This document shows, piece by piece, positions 49,302 to 59,052 of a stretch of DNA of 64,000 nt (the stretch's first letter is position 1; the number at the start of each line of letters is the position of its first letter). The notes under the pieces are model-generated. The model did no database searches. It was not told where the DNA came from and worked only from the letters and a program-made list of their open reading frames with translations. This DNA is from Bacillota bacterium (GTDB lineage Bacteria; Bacillota; Clostridia; Lachnospirales; Bianqueaceae), in the NCBI GenBank assembly GCA_017441925.1, contig JAFRUE010000007.1, positions 682,001 to 746,000 on the forward strand. The letters are read 5' to 3'. Both the position numbers and the translations under genes were made by a program.

Positions 49302-51960
49302 GATACCAGTCTTCTCCCGTCTGGATCTCAATCGTGAGCGGAACAGCAAGATCAGCCGCGCCTGTCATTCCTTCCTGCAGAATCGCAGCGACCTGCTCTT
49401 CCTCTCCCCGTTTCGTCTCGATCAGCAATTCATCATGGACCGTAAGCAGCAGCCTGCTCTCCAGATGCTGCTCTTTCAGCGCCCTGAACACGCGGATCAT
49501 CGCGATCTTCATGATATCGGCTGCTGTACCCTGGATCGGCATGTTCTTTGCGACACGCTCACCAAAGCCACGCATCGCAAAATTGGAAGACTTAAGCTCA
49601 TCGATCACCCGGCGTCTGCCGAACAACGTGACCCCATAGCCTTTTTCCTTAGCCTGAGCAACACAGCCCTCAAGATAATCCCGGATCTGCGGATACTGTC
49701 TGTAATATTTTTCGATGTATTCCTTAGCCTGCTTCTGTGAGATATGCAGATCATCACTGAGCGCAAACGCGCTGATACCGTAGATAATGCCGAAATTAAC
49801 AGCTTTCGCGCTGGACCTTTCGGCCGCGGTGATCTTTTCCGGCGGAATGCCGAGCACCTGCGATGCCGTCAGCCTGTGAATATCTTCTCCGCTGCGGTAG
49901 GCTTCGATCAGTTTCTCATCGCCTGACATGCTCGCAAGGAGCCGCAGCTCGATCTGAGAATAATCCGCATCGGTAAAAATATAGCTCTCATCGCTTGGAA
50001 CGAACGCTCTTCTCAGCTGTCTGCCGAGCTCCGTCCGGATCGGTATATTCTGCAGATTCGGATCCGAGCTGGACAACCGCCCGGTTGCCGTAACGGTCTG
50101 ATTGAAACGGGAATGGATCTTGCCGTCGTCGCGGATACAGGGATAGAGTCCGTCCACATAAGTCGATTTCAGCTTGGTCAGCTGCCGGTAGCGCAGAATA
50201 TCCTGCACGATCGGAAAATCCGGAGCAAGCTTTTCGAGGACGTCAGCCGATGTCGAATAGCCGGTCTTGGTCTTCTTGCCGGCAGGCAGCAGCAATTTCT
50301 CAAAAAGGATCTCCCCGAGCTGTTTCGGAGAAAGGATATTGAAAGTCTCTCCTGCCTGCTGATAGATCCGCTCCTCGATCCGCGTGATATTTGCGTCCAG
50401 ATCCTTGCCGTATTCTTCCAGGACCTTACGGTCCACACGGATCCCGTAGCTCTCCATCGAAGCAAGCACCGGTATCAGTGGCAGCTCGATCTCATCAAAG
50501 AGCTTTTCCATTTCTTTATCCTGCAGGGCTTTGCGGATCACAGGCGCGGCCTCCGCAAGGATAGCTGCCCGCTGGCTTCCGTAAGCAGCCCGTTTGTCCG
50601 CGTCAAGATCCCAGACCGTGATCTGTTTTTTACCCGTTCCGAAAATCTCCAGATCCGAGGGTACACTGCGGTCCAGGAAGATCTGGGCGATCTCATCCGT
50701 CCCGTAATGATCGATCGACGGATTCAGCAGATAGGCCGCGATCATCGTATCCATACGCAGATCTTCATAGCCGATGCCGTGCGCCGCGAGATATTCCATA
50801 TCCCATTTGACGTCATGTCCGGTCTTCGGAACAGCCGGATCTTCAAAGACCTTGCGGAAATCCGCGAGACCGGCTTCGTCCTCCTCGATCCACCAGTTCC
50901 CGCCGTCCGCAGTGCATACAGCCAGACCGTATACGCTGCTTGCTTCCATCAGGCTGATCTGTTCCGGTTCTTTATGAAACAGCAGGTAGGCAAAACCCTT
51001 GCCCATCTCCTGCAGCATAGCTTCCTTCTGTGCTTTGTTCTTAACGGTCTTAAGTCCTGTATCAGCCGGCTTCAGCTCCGTGTCCGTGCGGATGTCCGGT
51101 GTGAATTTCGCAAGCAGCGACCGCATCTCATATTTTTTCAGAAGCTCCAGAACTTCCTGACGGCTGAAACACGCCGGGTCAAATTCTCCGGGCCGTGTCC
51201 CGATCTCCGCATCGGTTTTGATCGTCGCAAGGACAAGGCTGAGTCTGGCCTGATCCGCGAATTCCGTCAGATTCTTAGCCGCTTTGGGCGGTTTGATCTC
51301 GGAAGCGTGCCGGATAGCCTCTTCCACCGTATGGTATTTCTGAATGATCTGGCTTGCCGTCTTCTCTCCGATCGACGGGACCCCCGGAATATTGTCGGAA
51401 GCATCGCCCATCAGAGCTTTTTCTTCGATGAATTCCTGCGGCGTTACGCCATAATGCTCCTTTACTGCCTCCGGAGTGAAAACGAGGAGCTCTGTTCCGT
51501 CCTTCTGTGTATGCGGCAGCAGGATCGTGATCCTGTCATCCGCAAGCTGCAGCAGATCGCGGTCTCCTGTAAGGATCATGACTTCCGCGCCGGCCACAGC
51601 CTCCTGCTTGGCCAGACTGCCGAGGATATCGTCTGCTTCGATCCCCGCCTCAAGGATCACCGGGATCCCGGCCGCCCGCAGAAAATCCTGGATCATCGGG
51701 ATCTGCATATGCAGTTCATCCGGCATCGGTTTCCTTGTACCTTTGTATTCTTTATATAGCTGATGGCGGAAAGTCGGCGCCTTCTGGTCAAATGCGACCG
51801 CAATATGCGTCGGCTCCTCGTCCGCCGTAGTCTTGAGCAGTGTATTGATAAAACCAAACAGCGCGTTTGTCGGAACGCCCTGGGAATTGGAGAATCCCCT
51901 CACTCCGTAGAATGCGCGGTTCGCAATGGAATGTCCGTCGATCAGCAGTACCTTTTTCAA
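49291..51960 (-). CDS. polA: DNA polymerase I
   Basis: About 889 residues. Domains in order: 5'-3' exonuclease (LIDGHSIANRAFYG, EADDILGSLA, LTGDRDLLQL, ALMGDASDNIPGVPSIGEKTA), a 3'-5' exonuclease-like domain (~310-480) whose usual DxE residues look degenerate, and the family A polymerase (TATGRLSSSDPNLQNIPIR, ADYSQIELRLLA, SSAKAVNFGIIYG, LLTVHDELLIE). It fills gaps and removes RNA primers. The start is TTG at 51960, ten bases after GGAGGAG, giving MKKVLLIDGHS; upstream in-frame ATGs have no ribosome site. It is the first gene of the 13-kb operon ending with ftsY. Confidence 0.96.
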   Translation of the reverse strand: MKKVLLIDGHSIANRAFYGVRGFSNSQGVPTNALFGFINTLLKTTADEEPTHIAVAFDQKAPTFRHQLYKEYKGTRKPMPDELHMQIPMIQDFLRAAGIPVILEAGIEADDILGSLAKQEAVAGAEVMILTGDRDLLQLADDRITILLPHTQKDGTELLVFTPEAVKEHYGVTPQEFIEEKALMGDASDNIPGVPSIGEKTASQIIQKYHTVEEAIRHASEIKPPKAAKNLTEFADQARLSLVLATIKTDAEIGTRPGEFDPACFSRQEVLELLKKYEMRSLLAKFTPDIRTDTELKPADTGLKTVKNKAQKEAMLQEMGKGFAYLLFHKEPEQISLMEASSVYGLAVCTADGGNWWIEEDEAGLADFRKVFEDPAVPKTGHDVKWDMEYLAAHGIGYEDLRMDTMIAAYLLNPSIDHYGTDEIAQIFLDRSVPSDLEIFGTGKKQITVWDLDADKRAAYGSQRAAILAEAAPVIRKALQDKEMEKLFDEIELPLIPVLASMESYGIRVDRKVLEEYGKDLDANITRIEERIYQQAGETFNILSPKQLGEILFEKLLLPAGKKTKTGYSTSADVLEKLAPDFPIVQDILRYRQLTKLKSTYVDGLYPCIRDDGKIHSRFNQTVTATGRLSSSDPNLQNIPIRTELGRQLRRAFVPSDESYIFTDADYSQIELRLLASMSGDEKLIEAYRSGEDIHRLTASQVLGIPPEKITAAERSSAKAVNFGIIYGISAFALSDDLHISQKQAKEYIEKYYRQYPQIRDYLEGCVAQAKEKGYGVTLFGRRRVIDELKSSNFAMRGFGERVAKNMPIQGTAADIMKIAMIRVFRALKEQHLESRLLLTVHDELLIETKRGEEEQVAAILQEGMTGAADLAVPLTIEIQTGEDWYHAK

Positions 51961-52011
51961 GCTTAAGCTCTCCTCCTTCCGGTTAGGAAGCATGTATAAA
52001 CACTTCAATCT

Positions 52012-52040
52012 ATTATACACAAATTTCCCGGTTTTGAACA
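52012..52040 (-). promoter_or_regulatory. Probable promoter of the polA operon
   Basis: On the minus strand TATAAT (52012-52017) is perfect; the -35 position 17 bases away reads TGTTCA (52035-52040), a weak match. The leader to the polA start is about 45 bases. Confidence 0.55.
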
Positions 52041-52093
52041 GTCTTTCAGCCGGAAGAACAGTGGATTTTTACGAAATATAGTAAAAAAAGGGC

Positions 52094-52122
52094 TTGCATT
52101 TCTGCATTATTTATGATAGAGT
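52094..52122 (+). promoter_or_regulatory. Possible promoter of tRNA-Leu and the S1-domain gene
   Basis: TTGCAT (52094-52099) and TAGAGT (52117-52122) with a 17-base spacer, about 44 bases before the tRNA. Both boxes deviate from consensus. Confidence 0.4.
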
Positions 52123-52165
52123 TATGAGTTGTCGGAAGATGCTGTAAGAATCGGAAGATCATCTC

Positions 52166-52249
52166 TGCGGATATGGCGGAACAGGTAGACGCAGCAGACT
52201 CAAAATCTGCCGATGGTGACATCATGTGGGTTCGATTCCCGTTATCCGC
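52166..52249 (+). tRNA. tRNA-Leu (anticodon CAA)
   Basis: 84 nt class II tRNA. Acceptor GCGGATA/TATCCGC, anticodon stem GCAGA/TCTGC with loop CTCAAAA, T loop TTCGATT. CCA is not encoded. No terminator lies between it and the S1-domain gene 42 bases downstream. Confidence 0.95.
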
Positions 52250-52291
52250 ATACTCAAAGTAGATAATACTTTTAAGAACAGGAGAATCAGT

Positions 52292-52711
52292 ATGAGCATT
52301 GAAGTAGGTCAGGTTGTAAAAGGCAAGGTTACAGGAATTCAGTCTTTCGGAGCTTTTGTTGCCCTCGAGGGTGAGAAGACGCAGGGTCTTGTTCACATTT
52401 CCGAGGTTTCCAATACATATGTTAAGGACATTAACGATTTCCTGCATGTCGGTCAGGACGTCGAGGTCAAGGTTATCAAGGTCGATGCTGAGAAGAATAA
52501 GATCTCTCTGTCCATCCGCGCTCTGATGCCCAATCCGGAAGGACGCCAGAAGAGAGAGCAGGCTGCAGGCGACCGTCCGCAGCGCCGTGCTCCCAAGCGC
52601 GGAGCTCTCGGCGCACGTAAGCATGCCGCTCCGCAGCAGTACAATACCGATCCCGACGTAGAGGGTTATTCCACTCTCGGCGACGCTCTGAAGGAAGCTC
52701 TGAACAAGTAA
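52292..52711 (+). CDS. S1 RNA-binding domain protein (YugI/general stress protein 13-like)
   Basis: 139 residues. Residues 4-75 are one S1 domain (VGQVVKGKVTGIQSFGAFV, QGLVHISEVS, DVEVKVIKVDAEKNKISLSI), the single-strand RNA-binding fold of ribosomal protein S1 and polynucleotide phosphorylase. The tail is basic (RRAPKRGALGARKHA), then ends in a short conserved GYSTLGDALKEALNK motif seen in YugI-like proteins. Such proteins associate with ribosomes. GGAGAATCAGT sets the ATG at 52292. It appears to be co-transcribed with the tRNA-Leu just upstream and ends at a strong terminator. Confidence 0.9.
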   Translation: MSIEVGQVVKGKVTGIQSFGAFVALEGEKTQGLVHISEVSNTYVKDINDFLHVGQDVEVKVIKVDAEKNKISLSIRALMPNPEGRQKREQAAGDRPQRRAPKRGALGARKHAAPQQYNTDPDVEGYSTLGDALKEALNK

Positions 52712-52747
52712 TTCCAGTTTCCGTCAGTACTGTCACCCGGACAGTAA

Positions 52748-52784
52748 AAACAGCCGGTACCCGTAATGAGTACCGGTTTTTTGT
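52748..52784. terminator. Bidirectional terminator, S1-domain gene and glycoside hydrolase gene
   Basis: CCGGTAC (52754-52760) pairs with GTACCGG (52770-52776) around a 9-base loop. TTTTTT follows on the + strand and GTTTTTAC on the minus strand. Confidence 0.82.
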
Positions 52785-52807
52785 TGTATCAGGAGGTCAG
52801 GCGCCGC

Positions 52808-54313
52808 TTACAGCTTTGTAATGCGGACAGCCATATACTCGCGGCCAGGCAGATCGATCGTAAACTCCGGTCCGAAGATGCCTTTATCCTCGATCTTCAT
52901 ATTCCAGGTATCGATCGTTTCGACATGATAACGTCCCTCTTCCAAAGAATACTCCAGGAACGAAGGTGTGGATTTGCCGAGATACTCCAGGTGAACCCAG
53001 GTATCGCCCGCCATCCTGCGCTGATTGACGGCCAGTCTGCGTCCCGAAAACTGCAGTCCGCCCTCAGGGAGCTCCTCTAAAATCCCTTTCAGGAAACGCA
53101 GCCTCGCTGGGGATTCGCCGTGAAGCTTCCCACCGTGGGACCACCACAGAATATCCTCCGGATGGACGTAGGTCTCGCCGTGTCCGGCATACCCGCCGCG
53201 CATCGTCGTCTCCCAGAAGCGTCTTGTCATCTCCTGTGCGCTGATGCAGCCCCAGGCATTGTTGATATTGCCTTCATAGCAGAGCTCGTCGATCACGATT
53301 GGCTTCCCGTACCTGTCCCGCCACTGGTTGGTCATCTCGACCGGCATGGTGTCCGGCTGACGCTGGATACAACAATGTGTGATCCACGGCTTGCTGTAAT
53401 CATAGAGCGTATGGCAGTTATGGATCGACCGCAGATGCTGTACGTGATCGTTCTTCACGACGATGTCAGCGTAGCGCTCCCAGTCTGCGATCGTCTTATC
53501 GCGCAGCAGATCCCATTCATTGGCAAAAGACCACCAGACATTACGGTACGCGGAAAAACGGTTCACGACATAATTCCAGTACAGGTCGTCCTGATCCGGC
53601 TTCATGTGAGAGAAACCCCAGCGGTCATACGGATGCATAACGATCAGATCCGCTTCGATACCAAGCTTCTGCAGCTCCAGAATGCATTTCTCGATGTGGC
53701 GGAAATGCGCGGGATTGAATCTGTAGAAATTCCAGTGATTCCCTTTGTCCTCTGCTCCGTACTCGCGGAAATTCTTCTTATTCATGCCGGTCGTATCTAC
53801 CGGCGTGCCTTCATAAGGATACGAGACCGGCTCGTGGAAGTTATAGATATAATGCTTCGGGAAAATGCAGAAACGGATCTTGTTGAAATAGCCTTTGGCA
53901 AGTTCTTCAAGCGTCTCTTTCTGCAGCCTTGCACTCTGCAGCTCCCACACATAGCAGGTCGTGCCGACAGGATAGTACATCGTCCCGTCTTCATACGCAA
54001 AATGATATGTGTAGGCGACGCGGACAGGTCCGTGATTGCCTTCTCCCGCAGGTGTTACAGTAAAGCTGCCCTCCTCGGCTTCCGGCAGGAATCCGGCCTC
54101 GATCCGGAAGGTGTACTCTCCTTCAAAGGACGGCATAAAGCGGACCTTGTAGACTCCATCTCCGTCATAGAAACCGTTGACGATCACGTTACTCTGTCCC
54201 GGACCTGTGAATGTGCCCCGGACCCATTGCTCGGTGAAAGGATTCCCCTCCGCCGGTCCCTGCAGGATGATCTCCTGCACGCCCCAGCGTTCCGTCTGTC
54301 TGCTGTATTCCAC
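52808..54313 (-). CDS. DUF5060-type glycoside hydrolase (TIM barrel, DUF5605-like C-terminus)
   Basis: About 501 residues. An N-terminal beta-sandwich (VEYSRQTERWGVQEIILQGP to YTFRIEAG) fits DUF5060. A TIM barrel follows with the acid/base Glu in WWSFANEWDLL and a probable nucleophile Glu in PIVIDELCYEGN. A C-terminal beta domain (LQFSGRRLAVNQ to REYMAVRITKL) resembles DUF5605. No signal peptide, so cytoplasmic; plant-polysaccharide fragments are plausible substrates. The start is GTG at 54313, eight bases after AAGGAGG; the frame is open upstream but runs into helD. It closes the dnaG-rpoD-helD series, separated from helD by 62 bases. Confidence 0.82.
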   Translation of the reverse strand: MEYSRQTERWGVQEIILQGPAEGNPFTEQWVRGTFTGPGQSNVIVNGFYDGDGVYKVRFMPSFEGEYTFRIEAGFLPEAEEGSFTVTPAGEGNHGPVRVAYTYHFAYEDGTMYYPVGTTCYVWELQSARLQKETLEELAKGYFNKIRFCIFPKHYIYNFHEPVSYPYEGTPVDTTGMNKKNFREYGAEDKGNHWNFYRFNPAHFRHIEKCILELQKLGIEADLIVMHPYDRWGFSHMKPDQDDLYWNYVVNRFSAYRNVWWSFANEWDLLRDKTIADWERYADIVVKNDHVQHLRSIHNCHTLYDYSKPWITHCCIQRQPDTMPVEMTNQWRDRYGKPIVIDELCYEGNINNAWGCISAQEMTRRFWETTMRGGYAGHGETYVHPEDILWWSHGGKLHGESPARLRFLKGILEELPEGGLQFSGRRLAVNQRRMAGDTWVHLEYLGKSTPSFLEYSLEEGRYHVETIDTWNMKIEDKGIFGPEFTIDLPGREYMAVRITKL

Positions 54314-54336
54314 GGTTCTGCCCTCCTTGAAATGAT

Positions 54337-54356
54337 GGCCGGCCATCCGGCCGGCC
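54337..54356. other. GC hairpin between helD and the glycoside hydrolase gene
   Basis: GGCCGGCC appears on both sides of a 4-base loop, giving an 8-bp perfect stem directly upstream of the GTG start and its ribosome site. No T run follows on the minus strand, so it is more likely an mRNA-stability or processing element than a terminator. Confidence 0.5.
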
Positions 54357-54375
54357 TGTATTTTTGATATCTGAT

Positions 54376-56484
54376 TTACCCCTGCAGCCGGATATGCGAC
54401 AGCTGATGCAGCGCGCGCGTGCACAGCACATAATGTGTCAGCTTATCCTGCATCGTATCGATCGCAACTACACCGTCGTACTCCAGTCCCTTTGCAAAAT
54501 AGACCGGCATGACCGGTACTTTGGCCGGATCGATCTTGCGCGTGTCTTCGTTCATCAGTTCTGTCTCATGCGGCATCAGGCCCGCAATAAACTGTGCCTG
54601 CGCCTGATTCTCGGTCAGAACAGCAAGCCGTTCCGCACCTGTCTTCCGCATAATATCGAGCTCTCCGCGGATCAGGTCTGCGATCCCTTCCGTCAGCCCG
54701 GAAGAAAGCTCGCGGACCGGCGTACCCGGACGCTCGATCGTCTGGACCGGACATTTCAGATCTTCTGTCAGATCACGCATCGCGTATTCCATGATCTCAC
54801 GGGTACTGCGGTAGCTTGTCGAAAGATGATGCTCCTGCGTCTTCTTGCGGACAGACGGGATCGCGGCTTCTTTCCATCCGTCCAGAATGCTCGGGAAACG
54901 GACTCCTTTTATCTTTTGACGTTTGTCGCCGACGATCGTCATACTCTCCGTGCCCGTCAGCCGGATCAGAGCAGCCAGGCCCAGCGCGCTGATATCCTGC
55001 GCTTCATCCACCACAACATGGCGTACATCAAAAAGGCCTTTGCCGTGAAAACGAGCCGCGACATACAGCATTGCCCAGATATCTTCTTCCGTCCAGGGCT
55101 CTTCTCCCTGTCCGATCCACTCTGCGTACAGGTTCTCCGTATCGGGGAGCGCGTACTCCTCACGCAGCGCCTTGCGGAAATCATACAGATCCTCCATGAG
55201 CTCCTGGATCTTCATATCGCCTTCATAGCGGAGACTGTTCGCAAGGTCCTCGTCGTGTTCTCTCTTCGCCTCTGCGATCCGCGCGTTGTATTCCTTCTGG
55301 ATCCGCCGTACGGATTCGTCCCGGAAGATCCTCAGATGATTGATGATCACACGCTTGATCCGCAGATTTCTCTTATCAACAGGCATACTACGGTATGAAT
55401 CAAAGAAGAGCTCGTTGCCCTCCTCTGCCTTAAGGATCACCTGTCCGCGGAACGAAATATCGCTGGTCCTGCGCTCGGACTCCTCATACTCGGCAATCCT
55501 GCTGTCAAGGAATTTAGCATAGGAAGCTTCCGCACGGCGGTACACCTCGTCTCTCCAGGCAGCGTCTCTGCCGTCAAGCAGTTTCTCGTAGTACTCCTGA
55601 GGCCGCATGACAGGCCGCTTCAGCGGAAGCACTTCTGCCATCAGCGTGCGCAGAGTCCTCTGATAGGTATTGCCTGTCTCTCCCAGATCCGGCAGGACTC
55701 CGGAAATGTATTCCATAAAGAAACGGTTCGGTCCAAGGATCAGGATATTGTCCTTGAGCTGCGCTCGGTAATTGTACAGCAAATAAGCCACCCGGTGCAG
55801 CACGATCGTCGTCTTGCCGCTCCCTGCGACTCCGTCCAGCATCACATTGTCGCCGAGCGGCGCGCGGATCAGATCATTCTGCTCCCGCTGGATCGTCGCT
55901 ACAACCTCTCTCAGACGCTCTCCGCTTGAACCGGAAAGCACCATCTGCAGGATCTCGTCCTGAATATCCATCGCGGAATCGAACATTCCTTTAAGTTCGC
56001 CGTTCTTGATCACATACTGGCGTCTCTTCCGGAGATCGACATAGATCACGCCCCCGGGTGCCGTAAATGACATTTCTCCCAACCGCTGCTGATAGAACAG
56101 CGAAGAGACCGGCGTACGCCAGTCCAGAATTACGGGATCGCCGTTCTGCGTCAATCCTCTCTTGCCGATATAATACTTCTCTGTATCGGAATCAGACAGT
56201 CCGTCCTCGAGAAACTCTATCATACCGAAATACGGATTGTAGTACATGTCCGAGAGTTCCAGCACCCTCTGATATGCTTCCGTGTACTGGTCCTCCTTGA
56301 CATCCGATCCGACCATCATCTCGTGGAACCGGTTCCTCGCGACTTCCTCAGACCAGTATTTCCGGTTCTCGATGATATCTTTTCTCATCACGCCGAGATC
56401 CTGCAGCAGACGGTCCGATTCTCTCTGTATGATCTGCTGCACCCCGGCCAGATGCTGTTTCTCGGCTGTCAGGTCCTTTTCCAT
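54376..56484 (-). CDS. helD: HelD-like RNA polymerase-recycling ATPase (UvrD/Rep superfamily)
   Basis: 702 residues. A coiled-coil N-terminus (AEKQHLAGVQQIIQRESDRL) is followed by DPVILDWRTPVSSLFY, a HelD hallmark, the Walker A motif MLDGVAGSGKTTIVLHR near residue 218, VVDEAQDISALGL (Walker B), and the C-terminal motifs LSTSYRSTREI and VYFAKGLEYDGVVAIDT. HelD enters stalled or post-termination RNA polymerase and removes it from nucleic acids. It lies 47 bases after the nucleoside kinase in the operon that also carries rpoD. A generic DNA helicase is less likely because of the N-terminal arm. Confidence 0.9.
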   Translation of the reverse strand: MEKDLTAEKQHLAGVQQIIQRESDRLLQDLGVMRKDIIENRKYWSEEVARNRFHEMMVGSDVKEDQYTEAYQRVLELSDMYYNPYFGMIEFLEDGLSDSDTEKYYIGKRGLTQNGDPVILDWRTPVSSLFYQQRLGEMSFTAPGGVIYVDLRKRRQYVIKNGELKGMFDSAMDIQDEILQMVLSGSSGERLREVVATIQREQNDLIRAPLGDNVMLDGVAGSGKTTIVLHRVAYLLYNYRAQLKDNILILGPNRFFMEYISGVLPDLGETGNTYQRTLRTLMAEVLPLKRPVMRPQEYYEKLLDGRDAAWRDEVYRRAEASYAKFLDSRIAEYEESERRTSDISFRGQVILKAEEGNELFFDSYRSMPVDKRNLRIKRVIINHLRIFRDESVRRIQKEYNARIAEAKREHDEDLANSLRYEGDMKIQELMEDLYDFRKALREEYALPDTENLYAEWIGQGEEPWTEEDIWAMLYVAARFHGKGLFDVRHVVVDEAQDISALGLAALIRLTGTESMTIVGDKRQKIKGVRFPSILDGWKEAAIPSVRKKTQEHHLSTSYRSTREIMEYAMRDLTEDLKCPVQTIERPGTPVRELSSGLTEGIADLIRGELDIMRKTGAERLAVLTENQAQAQFIAGLMPHETELMNEDTRKIDPAKVPVMPVYFAKGLEYDGVVAIDTMQDKLTHYVLCTRALHQLSHIRLQG

Positions 56485-56531
56485 GCTGTGCGTGCCCTTT
56501 CTGTTTTTTCTCTTCTCTCTGTCTGTATGAT

Positions 56532-58208
56532 TTATCCGAAATGATCCAGATTCTCGTATGCGCTTCCGCCGATAAACTCGCGGAGCAGCGATGTCTGCGG
56601 CACTTCTTCGCTCGAAACGCCCTGGAAATAATCCAGGAACTTGATCAGACGTCTGGCCTCGGCATATTCTGGCGTCCCGTGCTGGATACGGAAAAGCATC
56701 GGCTCGGCGAACTGCTTGAGGACCGCCATCTCATACGGGAGCGCGGAGTTGAACATGACGTCGGCTTCTTCCTGATACGGGAAGATATTCTTGTCTTCGC
56801 CGCGTCTGACGCTCTCCCATCTCGCGATCGTCTCCTGTGCGGAAGTACCGCGCCGCGCATTGTCTCTGACCATTCTCCGCAGCAGACGGCCGTCCGTCGT
56901 CGGGATCCGGTTGTGCTCATCGATCCCGAGCTGGGTCAGAGCGCTGATATAGACCTTGAACTTCTCATCCCGCGGGATGTTGCGGCTAAGCTCCTCGTTC
57001 AGACAGTGGATGCCCTCAAGGATCAGGATATCATTCTCGCCGAGAGTCATCATCTGGCCTTTCTCTTTGCGCTTTCCGGTCATGAAATCATAGATCGGGA
57101 CCTCAACGGTCTTGCCGGCGAGCAGTTTCTGCATATCGTTCTGGAACAGATCGACGTCAACCGCGCTGAGCGCTTCATAATCGATCTCGCCGTTTTCATC
57201 CGGCTTAAGATCCGCCTTATTGATAAAATAGTTGTCCACGGAAATCAGATGCGGGGTCCTGCCCTCTGCAAGCAGCTGGATCGCCAGCTTCCGCGCGAAT
57301 GTGGTCTTGCCGGACGAGGACGGTCCCGCGATCAGAACAAGTCTGATATTGCCGCGGGCAACGATCTCTTCCGCAATATTGGAAATATGCTTGGCGTGCA
57401 GTGCTTCCGAAGTATAGATCAGCTGCTGCAGCTTGCCGTCCGAAATCTGCTCGTTCAGCGCGCCGATATCCGATACATGCAGGATACGGCTCCACTCTTT
57501 GGATTCCTCAAACACGGAGAAAAGTTTGGGCATATCCGGCACCGGCGGCACGTCATGCGGATAGACGCGGGACGGCATCATCAGCATCATCCCGTCCGCG
57601 TATGCTTCCAGATCGAAATGCCCGAGCCTTGCCGAATTGGGCAGCATGAATCCGTACAGATAATCCTCATAATGTCCGAACCGGTACATGTGCACATAGG
57701 AGAACCGGCGGTAGGTGAAAAGCCTTGTCCGTCCCGGCATGTTCTGCTCTTTGGACAGATCGATCGCGTCCGGCAGGTCAAGCAGCATCTGCGAGATCGG
57801 CTCCGGATGCTCGACATAGTGCCACATCCGTTCTTTAATGCGGCGGACACAGTCCTCCGGATTCTCGTCCATTTCTTTGGAACCGTCCACATCGCAGTAC
57901 AGTCCGTGCTTAAGCGAATACTTCACGTAGACCTGAATATCTTTGCCCAGGATCTCATACGTGCAGCGCAGCAGCAGCATGAGCAGGCTTCTCTGATAGA
58001 TGCGGTAACCGTCCATATTCGCCAGGGTCAGGAAAACGACTCTTGCGTCCTCGATCATCGGGAACGAAAGCTCTGTCATTTTATCATTGACCATCGCGGC
58101 CATGACCGGGGAAGGGCTGTCGACCGCGCCCGGCATCTTGCTGATCTCTTCCAGTGTCGTACCCGCAGGCACTTCTATGACCTTGCCGGTATGTAATGTA
58201 AGACGCAT
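56532..58208 (-). CDS. Nucleoside (uridine-type) kinase with N-terminal TGS-like domain
   Basis: 558 residues. Residues 1-65 resemble a TGS domain (LHTGKVIEVPAGTTLEEIS), residues 65-250 resemble the second additional domain of threonyl-tRNA synthetase (YVKYSLKHGLYC, MWHYVEHPEPI), and ~285-490 are a uridine kinase/PRK-type P-loop kinase (LIAGPSSSGKTTFARKLA, SVDNYFINKAD, VPIYDFMTGKRK, LILEGIHCLN). Such fusions are common in Clostridia and annotated as nucleoside kinases; the tRNA-synthetase-like part has no known job. AAAGGAG lies eight bases before the ATG. It is between the Nif3-like gene and helD. Confidence 0.9.
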   Translation of the reverse strand: MRLTLHTGKVIEVPAGTTLEEISKMPGAVDSPSPVMAAMVNDKMTELSFPMIEDARVVFLTLANMDGYRIYQRSLLMLLLRCTYEILGKDIQVYVKYSLKHGLYCDVDGSKEMDENPEDCVRRIKERMWHYVEHPEPISQMLLDLPDAIDLSKEQNMPGRTRLFTYRRFSYVHMYRFGHYEDYLYGFMLPNSARLGHFDLEAYADGMMLMMPSRVYPHDVPPVPDMPKLFSVFEESKEWSRILHVSDIGALNEQISDGKLQQLIYTSEALHAKHISNIAEEIVARGNIRLVLIAGPSSSGKTTFARKLAIQLLAEGRTPHLISVDNYFINKADLKPDENGEIDYEALSAVDVDLFQNDMQKLLAGKTVEVPIYDFMTGKRKEKGQMMTLGENDILILEGIHCLNEELSRNIPRDEKFKVYISALTQLGIDEHNRIPTTDGRLLRRMVRDNARRGTSAQETIARWESVRRGEDKNIFPYQEEADVMFNSALPYEMAVLKQFAEPMLFRIQHGTPEYAEARRLIKFLDYFQGVSSEEVPQTSLLREFIGGSAYENLDHFG

Positions 58209-58254
58209 GATGTTGCTCCTTTCTGCTGTGAACGCATCCCTGGTGCTTGCCCGG

Positions 58255-59052
58255 TCAGACCACGGTAAAAGGATCCCGTGCTTCCCGGTACGGCAGGACG
58301 GTCAGGGTCTCGTCCTGCTGCTGCAGATACTGGGCGATGGCTTCCGCGATCGGAAACTCCGTCCCGAAATGCCCCGCATCGATAATATGCGCGCCTGTCG
58401 CGAGCGCTTCTTCCGCCTCGTGATAGGTCACGTCTCCTGTCAGATATATTTCGGCGCCGGCCATCCGCGCCGCTTTATAGAATCCCATCCCCTTGCCCGT
58501 ACAGAGGGCTGTTTTCTGAATGACCGCGTCCGGATCCGGCGAGATCATCCTGACGGAAGGGATATCGAACACTTCTTTAACAAGTTCCGCGAACTGCCGG
58601 ACCGTCATCGCGGCCGGCAGCCGTCCGATCCTTCCCATGCCCGCGCCGGAATCATCTCCGGGGACAGGTTCGATCGGTATAACGTCCGTAAGTCCCAGCT
58701 TCTCTGCAGCGATATCGTTGGTCCCGCCAAGCGCCGCGTCCATATTCGTATGGGCCGCGCAGACCGCCAGATGATTCTCGATCAGCATAAGCAGCCGCGC
58801 TCCGTCCCGGTCGCCGTCCACGATCGTCTTTGCGCCCCGAAACAGCAGCGGATGGTGGGAAACGATCATCTGCGCGCCTTCTCTGACCGCATAAGCGATC
58901 GCGCCTTCCGTCACATCAAGAGCTGTTACGACGGTGTCGACGGCTGCGTCCTCATGACCGATCAGCAGGCCGACGTTATCATAGCTCTCGGCCCATGAAG
59001 GATCTGCCCATTCTGCCATCCAATCAGCAATCATACGGACTGTGCATTCCAT
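58255..59052 (-). CDS. Nif3-like dinuclear metal-centre protein
   Basis: 265 residues of the Nif3/YqfO family (also annotated GTP cyclohydrolase type 2). Metal ligands are seen in VSHHPLLFRG, AAHTNMDAA, LTGDVTYHEAEEA and DAGHFGTEF; these give a two-metal site inside a toroidal hexamer. The physiological reaction is uncertain. It overlaps trmK by 22 bases; this trmK-nif3 pairing next to rpoD is conserved in Firmicutes. Confidence 0.92.
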   Translation of the reverse strand: MECTVRMIADWMAEWADPSWAESYDNVGLLIGHEDAAVDTVVTALDVTEGAIAYAVREGAQMIVSHHPLLFRGAKTIVDGDRDGARLLMLIENHLAVCAAHTNMDAALGGTNDIAAEKLGLTDVIPIEPVPGDDSGAGMGRIGRLPAAMTVRQFAELVKEVFDIPSVRMISPDPDAVIQKTALCTGKGMGFYKAARMAGAEIYLTGDVTYHEAEEALATGAHIIDAGHFGTEFPIAEAIAQYLQQQDETLTVLPYREARDPFTVV

